Shown here piece by piece: positions 28,024 through 35,747 of a stretch of 47,817 nucleotides of DNA (the first letter of the stretch is position 1; every line of letters starts with the position of its first letter). A model generated the notes under the pieces. That model saw only the letters and a program-made list of their open reading frames with translations. It did no database searches and was not told where the DNA came from. The position numbers and the translations under genes are program-made. Source of the DNA: Pseudomonadota bacterium (GTDB lineage: Bacteria > Pseudomonadota > Gammaproteobacteria > Burkholderiales > Burkholderiaceae_C); the NCBI GenBank assembly GCA_018242005.1, contig JAFECU010000287.1, positions 1 to 47,817 of the forward strand, in the 5' to 3' direction.

Positions 28024-29013
28024 ATGAACCACCGCTTCAAGATCGCGCTCGGCGCGGCCGCCATCCTGGCCGCCTTCGGCACGTCGGCCCAGACCTTCCC
28101 GGCCGCGGGCAAGACCATCACCATCGTCGTGCCCTTCACCGCCGGCGGCCCCACCGACCGCGTGGCGCGTGATTTGGCAGAAGCCCTGCGCAAGCCCCTT
28201 GGTGGTGCCACCATCGTCGTGGACAACACGGCCGGCGCCGGCAGCTCCATCGGTGCCGCCAAGGTGGCGCGCGCCGCACCCGATGGCTACACCTTGCTGC
28301 TGAGCCACATCGGCCTGGCGACCATCCCCACGCTGTATCGCAAGCTGCCGTTCAACGTCGAGACCGACTTCGAGTACCTGGGCATCATCAACGACGTGCC
28401 CATGACGCTGATCGGCAAGCCCGCGCTGCCTGCGAATAACTACAAGGAACTCACCGCCTGGATCGCCGCCAACAAGGGCAAGGTCAACCTGGCCAATGCC
28501 GGCGTGGGCTCGGCATCGCACCTGTGCGGCCTGATGTTCCAAAGCGCGCTCAAGACCGAGATGACGCCCGTGCCCTACAAGGGTGCCGCGCCCGCGATCG
28601 CCGACCTGATGGGCAACCAGGTGGACCTGCTGTGCGACCAGACCACCAACACCACGGGCCAGATCGAGGCCAAGAAGGTCAAGGCCTACGCCGTCACCAC
28701 GCCCAAGCGCCTGGCGATGCCCCTGCTCAAGGACCTGCCCACGCTGCAGGAGGCCGGCATGAAGGACTTCTCGGTCACCATCTGGCACGGCCTGTACGCC
28801 CCCAAGGGCACGCCCGCGGCCGTGGTCAAGACCATCAACGACGCGCTCAAGGTCGCCCTCAAGGACCCCGACTTCATCAAGCGCGAGGAGGCCCTGGGCG
28901 CCGTGGTGGCCACCGACAAGCGCATCGAGCCGGCCGAGCACAAGAAGTTCGTGCAGGCCGAGATCGCCAAATGGGGTGCGGTCATCAAGGCTGCCGGCGC
29001 GTACGCCGACTGA
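28024..29013 (+). CDS. Bug/TctC-family periplasmic binding protein
   Basis: This 329-residue protein has a signal peptide (about 1-24). It carries the Bug-family fold typical of Bordetella/Comamonadaceae, with ITIVVPFTAGGPTDRVAR after the signal. GAGSSIGAAKVARAAPDGYT follows around residue 75 and MTPVPYKGAAPAIADLMG around 180. Bug proteins are extracytoplasmic receptors for carboxylates and similar small molecules. No TctA/TctB membrane subunits are nearby, as is usual for this expanded family. AAGGAG precedes the ATG at 28024. A strong terminator follows. Confidence 0.88.
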   Translation: MNHRFKIALGAAAILAAFGTSAQTFPAAGKTITIVVPFTAGGPTDRVARDLAEALRKPLGGATIVVDNTAGAGSSIGAAKVARAAPDGYTLLLSHIGLATIPTLYRKLPFNVETDFEYLGIINDVPMTLIGKPALPANNYKELTAWIAANKGKVNLANAGVGSASHLCGLMFQSALKTEMTPVPYKGAAPAIADLMGNQVDLLCDQTTNTTGQIEAKKVKAYAVTTPKRLAMPLLKDLPTLQEAGMKDFSVTIWHGLYAPKGTPAAVVKTINDALKVALKDPDFIKREEALGAVVATDKRIEPAEHKKFVQAEIAKWGAVIKAAGAYAD

Positions 29014-29033
29014 TCCACAACCTGCCCCGCTGA

Positions 29034-29065
29034 AGCCCGGCGCCCATGCACCGGGCTTTTTTTTT
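29034..29065 (+). terminator. Intrinsic terminator after the first Bug gene
   Basis: AGCCCGG (29034-29040) and CCGGGCT (29051-29057) form a 7-bp stem with a 10-nt loop, followed at once by nine T in a row. It ends transcription of the gene 28024-29013. Confidence 0.85.
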
Positions 29066-29150
29066 GGCCGGCCTGCGGGTAATCCTGCGGCCCACAATTA
29101 CGGCTGCGGACCTACAAATGGTGCTTTCTTCACACTCCAAGGGGGGACGC

Positions 29151-30167
29151 ATGATCATCAACCATCCACGCCGCCGGTCACTGCGCGCCATCGCCGCCGT
29201 CTTCGCGCTGGGCCTGGGGGCGGCCGGCGCCACCCAGGCCCAGACGCACTGGCCTACCAAGCCGGTGCGCATCGTGGTGCCATTTGCGGCCGGTGGCACC
29301 ACCGACCTGCTGGCGCGCGCCATCGCACCCGAGCTGGGCCGCGCCTTCGGCCAGCAGTTCGTCGTGGACAACCGCGGTGGCGCGGGCGGCAACATTGGCG
29401 CCGACCTGGTGGCCAAGTCACCGGGCGACGGCTACACGCTGCTCATGGGCACGGTGGGCACGCATGGCATCAATCGCGCGCTCTACAAGCAGCTTCCCTA
29501 TGACCCGATCAAGGACTTCGTGCCCATCACGCTGGTGGCCTCCGTGCCCAACGTCATGGTCATGAACGCCGACAAGGCGCGCAGCCTGGGCATCAACAAT
29601 GTGCAGGACTTCATACGCTACGCGCGCGCCAACCCGGGCAAGCTCAACATGGCGTCAAGCGGCAACGGCACCTCCATCCACCTGGCGGGCGAGCTGTTCA
29701 AGGCCATGACCGGCAGCTACATGCTGCACATGCCCTACCGTGGCTCGGCCCCCGCCCTGCTGGACATGGTGGGAGGCAATATGGATGTGATGTTCGACAA
29801 CCTGCCGTCGGCCATGGTGCACATCAAGTCCGGCAAGCTCAAGGCCCTGGCCGTGACCAGCATGCAGCGCTCGGCCGCGCTGCCCGACGTGCCCACGGTG
29901 GAGGAGGCCGGCGGCCCCGCGCTCAAGGGCTACGAGGCCAGCTCCTGGTTCGGCCTGCTCGCGCCCGCGGGCACGCCGGCCGACGTGGTGCAGCGCCTGC
30001 AGCAGGAAGTCGCCAAGGCTCTGGCCAGCCCGGCCGTCAAGGAGCGGCTGCTGTCGCAGGGCGCGATACCTGGCGGCAACACGAGTGCCGAATTCGCCGC
30101 CATGATCGACCGGGAGCACCGCAAATGGGCGCAGGTGGTCAAGGCATCGGGCGCGAAGGTCGATTGA
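29151..30167 (+). CDS. Bug/TctC-family periplasmic binding protein
   Basis: This 338-residue paralogue of the preceding protein has a signal peptide (about 1-32, with a twin-arginine-like RRRSLR start). [38 protein letters not shown] and [19 protein letters not shown] follow. The start at 29151 has AAGGGGGG upstream. It has its own transcription unit, since a terminator separates the two Bug genes. The ligand is unknown and no membrane subunits are adjacent. Confidence 0.88.
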   Translation: MIINHPRRRSLRAIAAVFALGLGAAGATQAQTHWPTKPVRIVVPFAAGGTTDLLARAIAPELGRAFGQQFVVDNRGGAGGNIGADLVAKSPGDGYTLLMGTVGTHGINRALYKQLPYDPIKDFVPITLVASVPNVMVMNADKARSLGINNVQDFIRYARANPGKLNMASSGNGTSIHLAGELFKAMTGSYMLHMPYRGSAPALLDMVGGNMDVMFDNLPSAMVHIKSGKLKALAVTSMQRSAALPDVPTVEEAGGPALKGYEASSWFGLLAPAGTPADVVQRLQQEVAKALASPAVKERLLSQGAIPGGNTSAEFAAMIDREHRKWAQVVKASGAKVD

Positions 30168-30197
30168 CCGGCAGGGCAGGCCGCACCCGGATACCGC

Positions 30198-30518
30198 TCA
30201 CCAGACCACGTCGCGATCCTCGGCTGCGCTGCGCCGCAGCATGTCGATGAAGGGCGCGGCGCGCTGACGCAGGCGCACGGTATCGCGCGGGGGCTGCGTG
30301 CCCTCGTCGGCCGCCTCATCCTCGTCGGCGCTGGCGCCGGCATGGGCTTCATCGGCGAGCACAGCGGCCTCCAGGGCGGCGATGGCGGCCGGAATCTGCG
30401 CCGCGGTCACGATGCCATGGGGGTCGGGTGTCTTGCCGATGATTTCCAGCAGCTGGCGGCCATTGGGCTCGAGCATGATGAGGTCGGCCGTGGCGCGGGA
30501 CTTGAATTTGAAGAGCAT
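30198..30518 (-). CDS. DUF1840 family protein
   Basis: This 106-residue cytoplasmic protein starts MLFKFKSRATADLIMLEPNG, which is characteristic of the DUF1840 family of betaproteobacteria. It has an acidic Ala/Glu/Asp-rich middle (about 65-80) and a C-terminal helix RQRAAPFIDMLRRSAAEDRDVVW. Function is unknown. The ATG at 30518 was chosen at the conserved N terminus. It follows the methyltransferase gene by 10 nt on the same strand, so they are probably co-transcribed. Confidence 0.82.
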   Translation of the reverse strand: MLFKFKSRATADLIMLEPNGRQLLEIIGKTPDPHGIVTAAQIPAAIAALEAAVLADEAHAGASADEDEAADEGTQPPRDTVRLRQRAAPFIDMLRRSAAEDRDVVW

Positions 30519-30528
30519 ATGAAACCTG

Positions 30529-31845
30529 CTATGGATCCAGGGGAACAGGCCCGGGCGCGGTGTGCGCCCCGGACCGGTCTTCGTACATGTAGGTGCGGTT
30601 GAAAGGATAGTCGCACTGCGCACCCCGGAGCGCGCCGCCCGCGATATCGCCCGACGGGCGCGCGGCCAGCATCTGGTGCAGCGCGATCCAGCCATGCTCG
30701 AAGGCGAGTGCGCAGCCCGCCAGATACAGCCGGTAGGCACGCAAGGCCTTCTCGCCCTGGTCCTGGCCGTGCTGGCTCACGAGGATGCGGTGCGCTTCGT
30801 CGAGCCTCGCCTCAAGCGCGTCCGACCAGGCCCATAGCGTGCGCGCGTAGTGCGGGCGCAGGTTTTCGGTGTCCACCATTTCAAGGCCCGAGCGCGCCAT
30901 CTCCTGCAGCGCCCGGCTCACATGCAGCAGTTCGCCGCCTGGGAAGATGTAGTGTTCTATGAAGTCGCCCATGCCCGCGCCCAGGCCGCCGGTGTTGTCC
31001 AGGCCGCCGGCGGTGATGCCGTGGTTCATCAGCAGGCCGCCGGGGCGCAACAGGCGGTGCACGGTGGCGAAGTAATGACCCATTTGCGCATGGCCCACAT
31101 GCTCGAACATGCCGACCGAGGCGATCTTGTCAAAGGGCTGCTCCACCTGCAGCGCGCGGTAGTCCAGCAGCTGCATGCGCACCCGTCCCTGCAGGCCGCG
31201 CTCCTCAACAAGTCTCTGCACATGGGCATGCTGGTGGTGCGACAGGGTGATGCCGGTGGCGTCCACACCGTAATGCTCGGCGGCCCACAGCAGCAGGCCG
31301 CCCCAGCCCGCGCCTATGTCCAGGAAGCGCTCGCCGGGGCGCAGCAGGAGCTTGCGGCAGATATGGTCGAGCTTGGCCTCCTGTGCCTGGGCCAGGCTCA
31401 TGCCGCCCTGGCGGAAATACGCGCAGGAGTAGACGCGCCGCGGGTCCAGCCACAGGGCGTAGAACTCATCGGACAGGTCGTAGTGGTACTCGATATGCTG
31501 CGCGTCCTGGGCCCGGGTATGCCGGGCACGCGAGCGCGCGCGCAGCAGCACACGCCGCCACCATTTGACCTGCTCGTCACGCGCAGGGTCGAAGCGCAGC
31601 ATGGCCGCGGCCGCGGCCATGAGCTGGCGCATGCTGCCCTGCAGCTCCACACGGCCTTCGACGATGGCCGCACCCACGTTGCCGACCTCGCCCATGGCCA
31701 GGGCCACGACGGCCATGCGGTCATGAAACTTAAGGCGCAGATCGGCCTTGGAATTGCCCAGGCGCATGCCACCGGGCAGTTCCACGGCGATGGCCACCGG
31801 AGACTGGGCCAGACTGGCCTCCAGGGAATCGAGCAGTTGCTTCAT
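30529..31845 (-). CDS. Cyclopropane-fatty-acid-synthase-like SAM methyltransferase
   Basis: This 438-residue protein has an N-terminal sterol-carrier-like region (about 1-100). The Cfa/CmaA-type methyltransferase domain carries the SAM-binding motif FLDIGAGWGGLLLWA (around residue 173). The stretch IEYHYDLSDEFYALWLDPRR, then VYSCAYF and GMFEHVGH, is typical of CFA synthases. These enzymes methylate membrane-lipid acyl double bonds. The start at 31845 has GGAGG about 8 nt upstream. Related tuberculostearic-acid-type methyltransferases remain an alternative. Confidence 0.85.
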   Translation of the reverse strand: MKQLLDSLEASLAQSPVAIAVELPGGMRLGNSKADLRLKFHDRMAVVALAMGEVGNVGAAIVEGRVELQGSMRQLMAAAAAMLRFDPARDEQVKWWRRVLLRARSRARHTRAQDAQHIEYHYDLSDEFYALWLDPRRVYSCAYFRQGGMSLAQAQEAKLDHICRKLLLRPGERFLDIGAGWGGLLLWAAEHYGVDATGITLSHHQHAHVQRLVEERGLQGRVRMQLLDYRALQVEQPFDKIASVGMFEHVGHAQMGHYFATVHRLLRPGGLLMNHGITAGGLDNTGGLGAGMGDFIEHYIFPGGELLHVSRALQEMARSGLEMVDTENLRPHYARTLWAWSDALEARLDEAHRILVSQHGQDQGEKALRAYRLYLAGCALAFEHGWIALHQMLAARPSGDIAGGALRGAQCDYPFNRTYMYEDRSGAHTAPGPVPLDP

Positions 31846-32014
31846 GCCGCGCCTCCATCTCTTGCGAAAACGCGATTCTTGAAGGCCCGGCGCGGCGCCG
31901 TCAATGGCTGCGGACCGACAGCCGGACGGGGTCTTGGCTGACAAGGCGCGCCCAGGGGTTTCGCGTCTATGGCCTAATAGCGGGTTTCCACCGTCCATTT
32001 TTGCAGGAGCCACC

Positions 32015-32176
32015 ATGGGCAACAAAATCGTCACCGAAGCCGACCGCAAGCGCACTCCCCGTCCCACCCCCATGCCCGGCATGCCCGCGACCACGCATGG
32101 CCGTGGCCAGCGCGTGAGCCTGGAGCGCGGCACGGCCACACGCAGCAAGAAGAACCCGGGCAAGCGCCACGGCTGA
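32015..32176 (+). CDS. Small basic hypothetical protein
   Basis: This 53-residue protein starts MGNKIVTEADRKRTPRP and ends TRSKKNPGKRHG. It is very rich in Arg, Lys, Pro and Thr and has no hydrophobic segment, so it is probably nucleic-acid associated or disordered. CAGGAG stands at a good distance before the ATG, and a clean terminator follows 26 nt after the stop. These support a real gene. No family was recognised. Confidence 0.6.
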   Translation: MGNKIVTEADRKRTPRPTPMPGMPATTHGRGQRVSLERGTATRSKKNPGKRHG

Positions 32177-32204
32177 TCTTCCGCCACTGCCAGTGCAGTC
32201 GGGC

Positions 32205-32227
32205 AGCCCTCCTTGGAGGGCTGTTTT
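32205..32227. terminator. Intrinsic terminator shared by convergent genes
   Basis: AGCCCTCC (32205-32212) and GGAGGGCT (32215-32222) form an 8-bp stem, followed by GTTTTTC on the plus strand. It ends the small gene 32015-32176 and lies just beyond the tag stop on the other strand. Confidence 0.8.
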
Positions 32228-32884
32228 TCATTGGGGCGGCACAAACGCCGCGCGCGCCGCCTCGGCCAGGGTTCGCACGCCGCAGCCCTCGATATGGTCG
32301 TTGACCAGGCCCATGGCCTGCATGAAGGCATACATGGTCGTGGGGCCGACAAAGCTGAAACCGCGCTTCTTCAGGTCCTTTGACAGCGCCAGCGCCGCTT
32401 CCGAGGTGGTGAGCGCGCGCACTGCCGCCACCGTCATGCGCACAGGGCGCTGGCGCGCCGCCTGCGGTGCGTAGCGCCAGACATAGGCGGCCAGCGAGCC
32501 GAATTCACGCCTGAGTTCGAGCGCACGCTGCGCGTTGTTGATGGCCGATTCAATTTTGCCGCGATGGCGCACGATGGCGGCATTGCCCATCAGGCGCTCG
32601 ACCTCGGGCGGGCCGAAGCGCGCCAGCTCCTCGGCCTCGAAGTTGGCCATGGCGGCCCGGAAGGCCTCGCGCTTGTTGAGGATGGTGATCCACGACAGGC
32701 CGGCCTGAAAGCCCTCCAGGCACAGCTTTTCAAACAGCCGACGCTCATCGACGACGGGGAAGCCCCATTCATGGTCGTGGTAGTGGCGGTACAGGGGCGA
32801 CGCGCGGCACCAGAAGCAGCGCGCGTGACCGCTGTCGTCCATGAACAAGCCGCTATCGTGAAGGGGGCTGCTGGCGTCGGGCAT
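32228..32884 (-). CDS. tag: DNA-3-methyladenine glycosylase I
   Basis: This 218-residue base-excision-repair enzyme removes 3-methyladenine. The N-terminal zinc/substrate region is RCFWCRASPLYRHYHDHEWG (about residues 22-41). The helix-hairpin region carries GLSWITILNKREAFR, and the C-terminal zinc ligand region is LVNDHIEGCGV. The length fits Tag (about 190-210). The start is set at 32884 (MPDASSP), since upstream residues overlap the divergent gene region. It is a single gene with a terminator at its end. Confidence 0.93.
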   Translation of the reverse strand: MPDASSPLHDSGLFMDDSGHARCFWCRASPLYRHYHDHEWGFPVVDERRLFEKLCLEGFQAGLSWITILNKREAFRAAMANFEAEELARFGPPEVERLMGNAAIVRHRGKIESAINNAQRALELRREFGSLAAYVWRYAPQAARQRPVRMTVAAVRALTTSEAALALSKDLKKRGFSFVGPTTMYAFMQAMGLVNDHIEGCGVRTLAEAARAAFVPPQ

Positions 32885-32945
32885 GGCGCCATTGTGGCCC
32901 ATGGGCCTTGCTATGCTGACCCTTTCGCCGCCACCCTCGCCCGCC

Positions 32946-34070
32946 ATGACCGTCACCGCCGCCCCACTCCGCGTCCTGCTGCTGGCCGGCGCCCTGTTGC
33001 TGGCCGGCTGCGCGCAATCGGGCGGCCAGCTGGGCTACTACTGGCAGTCGCTGCGCGGGCATCTGGCCATTTTGCAGGCGGCGCGGCCGGTGCAGGACTG
33101 GATCGACAACCCCGACACTCCGGCGCCCCTGCGTGCGCGCTTGGTGTTGGCGCAGAAGGCGCGCGCCTTTGCCGTCACCGATCTGGGCCTGCCTGACAAC
33201 GCCAGCTACCGGCGCTATGCGCGCCTTGATCGCAGCGCCGCCGTATGGAACGTGGTGGCGGCCGGCCCCTACTCGCTGGAGCTCTACCGCTGGTGCTTTC
33301 CCATCACCGGTTGCATAGGCTACCGTGGCTATTTCGACGAGGCCGACGCCCGCGCCGAGGGCGAGCGGTTGGCGGCCACGGGCCTGGAAGTCAATGTGTA
33401 CGGTGTGCCCGCCTATTCCACGCTGGGCTACAGCAACTGGCTGGGCGGCGACCCGCTGCTGTCCACCTTCATCGCCTGGCCCGAGGGCGACTTCGTGCGC
33501 CTGCTGTTCCACGAGCTGGCGCACCAGCAGGTCTATGCCGAGGGCGACACGACCTTCAACGAGTCCTATGCCACGGCCGTGGAGCGCCTGGGCGTGCAGC
33601 GCTGGCTGCAATTGCACGCCACGCCCGCGGTGCGCGCGCAATACGCCGCCAGCGAGCAGCGGCGCGCTCAGTTTCGCGCCCTCACGCGCGCGACGCGCGA
33701 GCGCCTGGCCGTTATTTATGCGTCAAACACGGCTGAGGCGCCCGACTATCAATCGCTTGCAGCTATGAAATTAGAAGTAATGCGGCGATTTCACGCCGAC
33801 TATGCCGCGCTGCGCGCGCGCTGGCTGGCCGAGCAGATCGCACCCAGGCAGCTCGCGGCCCAGGACCAATGGGTGAGCGAGGCCAACAACGCCAGCTTCG
33901 CCGCCCAGGGCGCCTATGACGAGCTGGTGCCGGCCTTTGTGGCGCTGTTTGAGCGCGAGGGGCGCGACTGGCCGCGCTTTCATGCGGCCGTGCGGGCTCT
34001 GGCCCGGCTGCCGCAGGGCGAGCGGGACGATGCGCTCAAGTCGCTGGCGCCGCCGGCGGGCGGCGGCTGA
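32946..34070 (+). CDS. Putative aminopeptidase lipoprotein (COG4324-like)
   Basis: This 374-residue protein has a lipoprotein signal ending LLLAGC. It carries a zinc-metallopeptidase motif, HELAH (189-193), followed by FNESYAT, where the Glu could be the third ligand. This pattern matches the family annotated as predicted aminopeptidase. It is probably anchored in the envelope. The ATG at 32946 begins the signal peptide. Residues about 258-276 are encoded by a copy of a dispersed repeat (33717-33772) that is open in this frame and more AT-rich than its surroundings. Confidence 0.8.
   Translation: MTVTAAPLRVLLLAGALLLAGCAQSGGQLGYYWQSLRGHLAILQAARPVQDWIDNPDTPAPLRARLVLAQKARAFAVTDLGLPDNASYRRYARLDRSAAVWNVVAAGPYSLELYRWCFPITGCIGYRGYFDEADARAEGERLAATGLEVNVYGVPAYSTLGYSNWLGGDPLLSTFIAWPEGDFVRLLFHELAHQQVYAEGDTTFNESYATAVERLGVQRWLQLHATPAVRAQYAASEQRRAQFRALTRATRERLAVIYASNTAEAPDYQSLAAMKLEVMRRFHADYAALRARWLAEQIAPRQLAAQDQWVSEANNASFAAQGAYDELVPAFVALFEREGRDWPRFHAAVRALARLPQGERDDALKSLAPPAGGG
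33717..33772 (-). repeat. Copy C of the 56-bp dispersed repeat, inside a coding region
   Basis: Read on the minus strand, the stretch starts AATTTCATAGCTGC and ends TTTGACGCATA. It has the same 42-nt length after ATAGCTGC as copy A at 26625-26680 and conserved positions at both ends. It keeps the aminopeptidase frame open and encodes about 19 residues. Confidence 0.5.
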
Positions 34071-34328
<258 letters not shown>

Positions 34329-34371
34329 GCGGGTCTCCCTGTGATGAAAACCCACAGTGTAGCCAATACGC

Positions 34372-34383
34372 GAACGATCGTTC
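34372..34383. promoter_or_regulatory. Palindromic candidate operator of the acyl-CoA-binding gene
   Basis: GAACGATCGTTC is a perfect 12-bp palindrome 43 nt upstream of the acyl-CoA-binding start. On the minus strand TACACT (a possible -10) follows, so the palindrome would sit in the spacer of the promoter. Sites of this type are often bound by TetR-family regulators. The T-run at 34384-34390 lies on the plus strand, where no gene needs termination. Confidence 0.4.
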
Positions 34384-34394
34384 TTTTTTTGCGA

Positions 34395-35600
34395 TCACGC
34401 CGTGGGCGAAGCCAGCCACTGGCGCGCCAGCTCGACCCAGTAGGTGCCGCCCAGCGGGATCAGCTCGTCGTTGAAGTCGTAGCTCGGGTTGTGCAGCGTG
34501 CAGGGGCCAGCGCCATGGCCCATGTCACGGTGGTCGCCGTCGCCGTTGGCGATGAAGACATAGGCGCCGGGCTTGGCCTGCAGCATGAAGGAGAAGTCCT
34601 CCGCGCCGCCCGTGGGCTCCTGCACCAGCACGTTCTGCTCGCCCACGATGCCGACCATGACGCGGCGCGCAAACTCGGCCTCGGCCTCGGAGTTGATCGT
34701 AGGCGGGTAGTTGCGCAGAAACTCAAATTCGCAGCGCGCCTCGAAGGCCGTGCAGGTGTGCTCGGCCACCTGGCGCATGCGGCGCTCGATCATGTCCAGC
34801 ACCTCGATGGAGAAAGTGCGCACCGTGCCCTGCAGCACGCAGAAGTCGGGCACCACGTTGGTGGCCTCGCCGGCCTGGATCATGGTGACGGAGATCACGG
34901 CCGCGTCAATGGGCTTCTTGTTGCGGCTGATGATGGTCTGGAAGGCCTGCACCATCTGGCAGGCCACGGGCACGGGGTCTATGCCCAGGTGCGGCATGGC
35001 GCCGTGGCTGCCCTTGCCGTGGATGGTGATCTTGAACTCGTTGGAGGAGGCCATCACCGGCCCCGGGCTCACGGCGAAGCTACCCGCCGCCATGCCGGGC
35101 CAGTTGTGCATGCCGAACACGGCCTGCATGGGGAAGCGCTCGAACAGGCCGTCCTTGATCATCTCGCGCGCGCCGCCGCCGCCCTCCTCGGCCGGCTGGA
35201 AGATCAGGTACACCGTGCCGTCGAAGTCGCGGTGCTTGGAGAGATACTGCGCTGCGGCAAGCAGCATGGCCGTGTGGCCGTCATGGCCGCAGGCGTGCAT
35301 CTTGCCCGCATGCTTGCTGGCATGGGCGAAGGTGTTGAACTCCTGCATGGGCAGGGCGTCGATGTCGGCGCGCAGGCCCACGGCGCGGCCGCAGGCGCCG
35401 CCGTCACGGCCATGGACGATGCCGACCACGCCCGTCGTGCCCATGCCGCGGTGGATGGGAATGCCCCATTCGGTGAGCTTGGCCGCAACCACGTCGGCCG
35501 TGCGCACCTCCTTGAAACACAGCTCGGGGTGGGCGTGGATGTCGCGGCGCACGGTGGCGATGGCAGGGGCTGCGGCTGCGATGGCGTCTAGGAGTTTCAT
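34395..35600 (-). CDS. M20-family amidohydrolase (hippurate hydrolase-like)
   Basis: This 401-residue metal-dependent enzyme of the M20D family has the typical HAHPELCFKE (around residue 22). LRADIDALPM and the metal site MHACGHDGHTAMLLAA follow (around 103-120), and EPTGGAEDFSFML comes late in the chain. It cleaves N-acyl or N-aroyl amino acids. Whether hippurate, an N-acetyl amino acid or a peptide is the substrate is not clear. It is transcribed divergently from the molybdopterin enzyme gene. Confidence 0.9.
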   Translation of the reverse strand: MKLLDAIAAAAPAIATVRRDIHAHPELCFKEVRTADVVAAKLTEWGIPIHRGMGTTGVVGIVHGRDGGACGRAVGLRADIDALPMQEFNTFAHASKHAGKMHACGHDGHTAMLLAAAQYLSKHRDFDGTVYLIFQPAEEGGGGAREMIKDGLFERFPMQAVFGMHNWPGMAAGSFAVSPGPVMASSNEFKITIHGKGSHGAMPHLGIDPVPVACQMVQAFQTIISRNKKPIDAAVISVTMIQAGEATNVVPDFCVLQGTVRTFSIEVLDMIERRMRQVAEHTCTAFEARCEFEFLRNYPPTINSEAEAEFARRVMVGIVGEQNVLVQEPTGGAEDFSFMLQAKPGAYVFIANGDGDHRDMGHGAGPCTLHNPSYDFNDELIPLGGTYWVELARQWLASPTA

Positions 35601-35747
35601 GATTGGCTCGGGCTTGTTTCCTTGGAGCCCAGCAGTCTAGCCCCGAGCGGCAGGCCTGCCAAACACGAGGGAGAAACCATGCGGGCGGCCCCCGCCGCGC
35701 TTCATGGTGAAATATTCGCCCGCACCGGATCCAGCCCCCACGACACC

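Noticed and set aside
34372-34390. Palindrome followed by seven T as an intrinsic terminator
   Set aside because: The T-run is on the plus strand, but both neighbouring genes are on the minus strand, so there is no transcript for it to end; an operator is the better reading.
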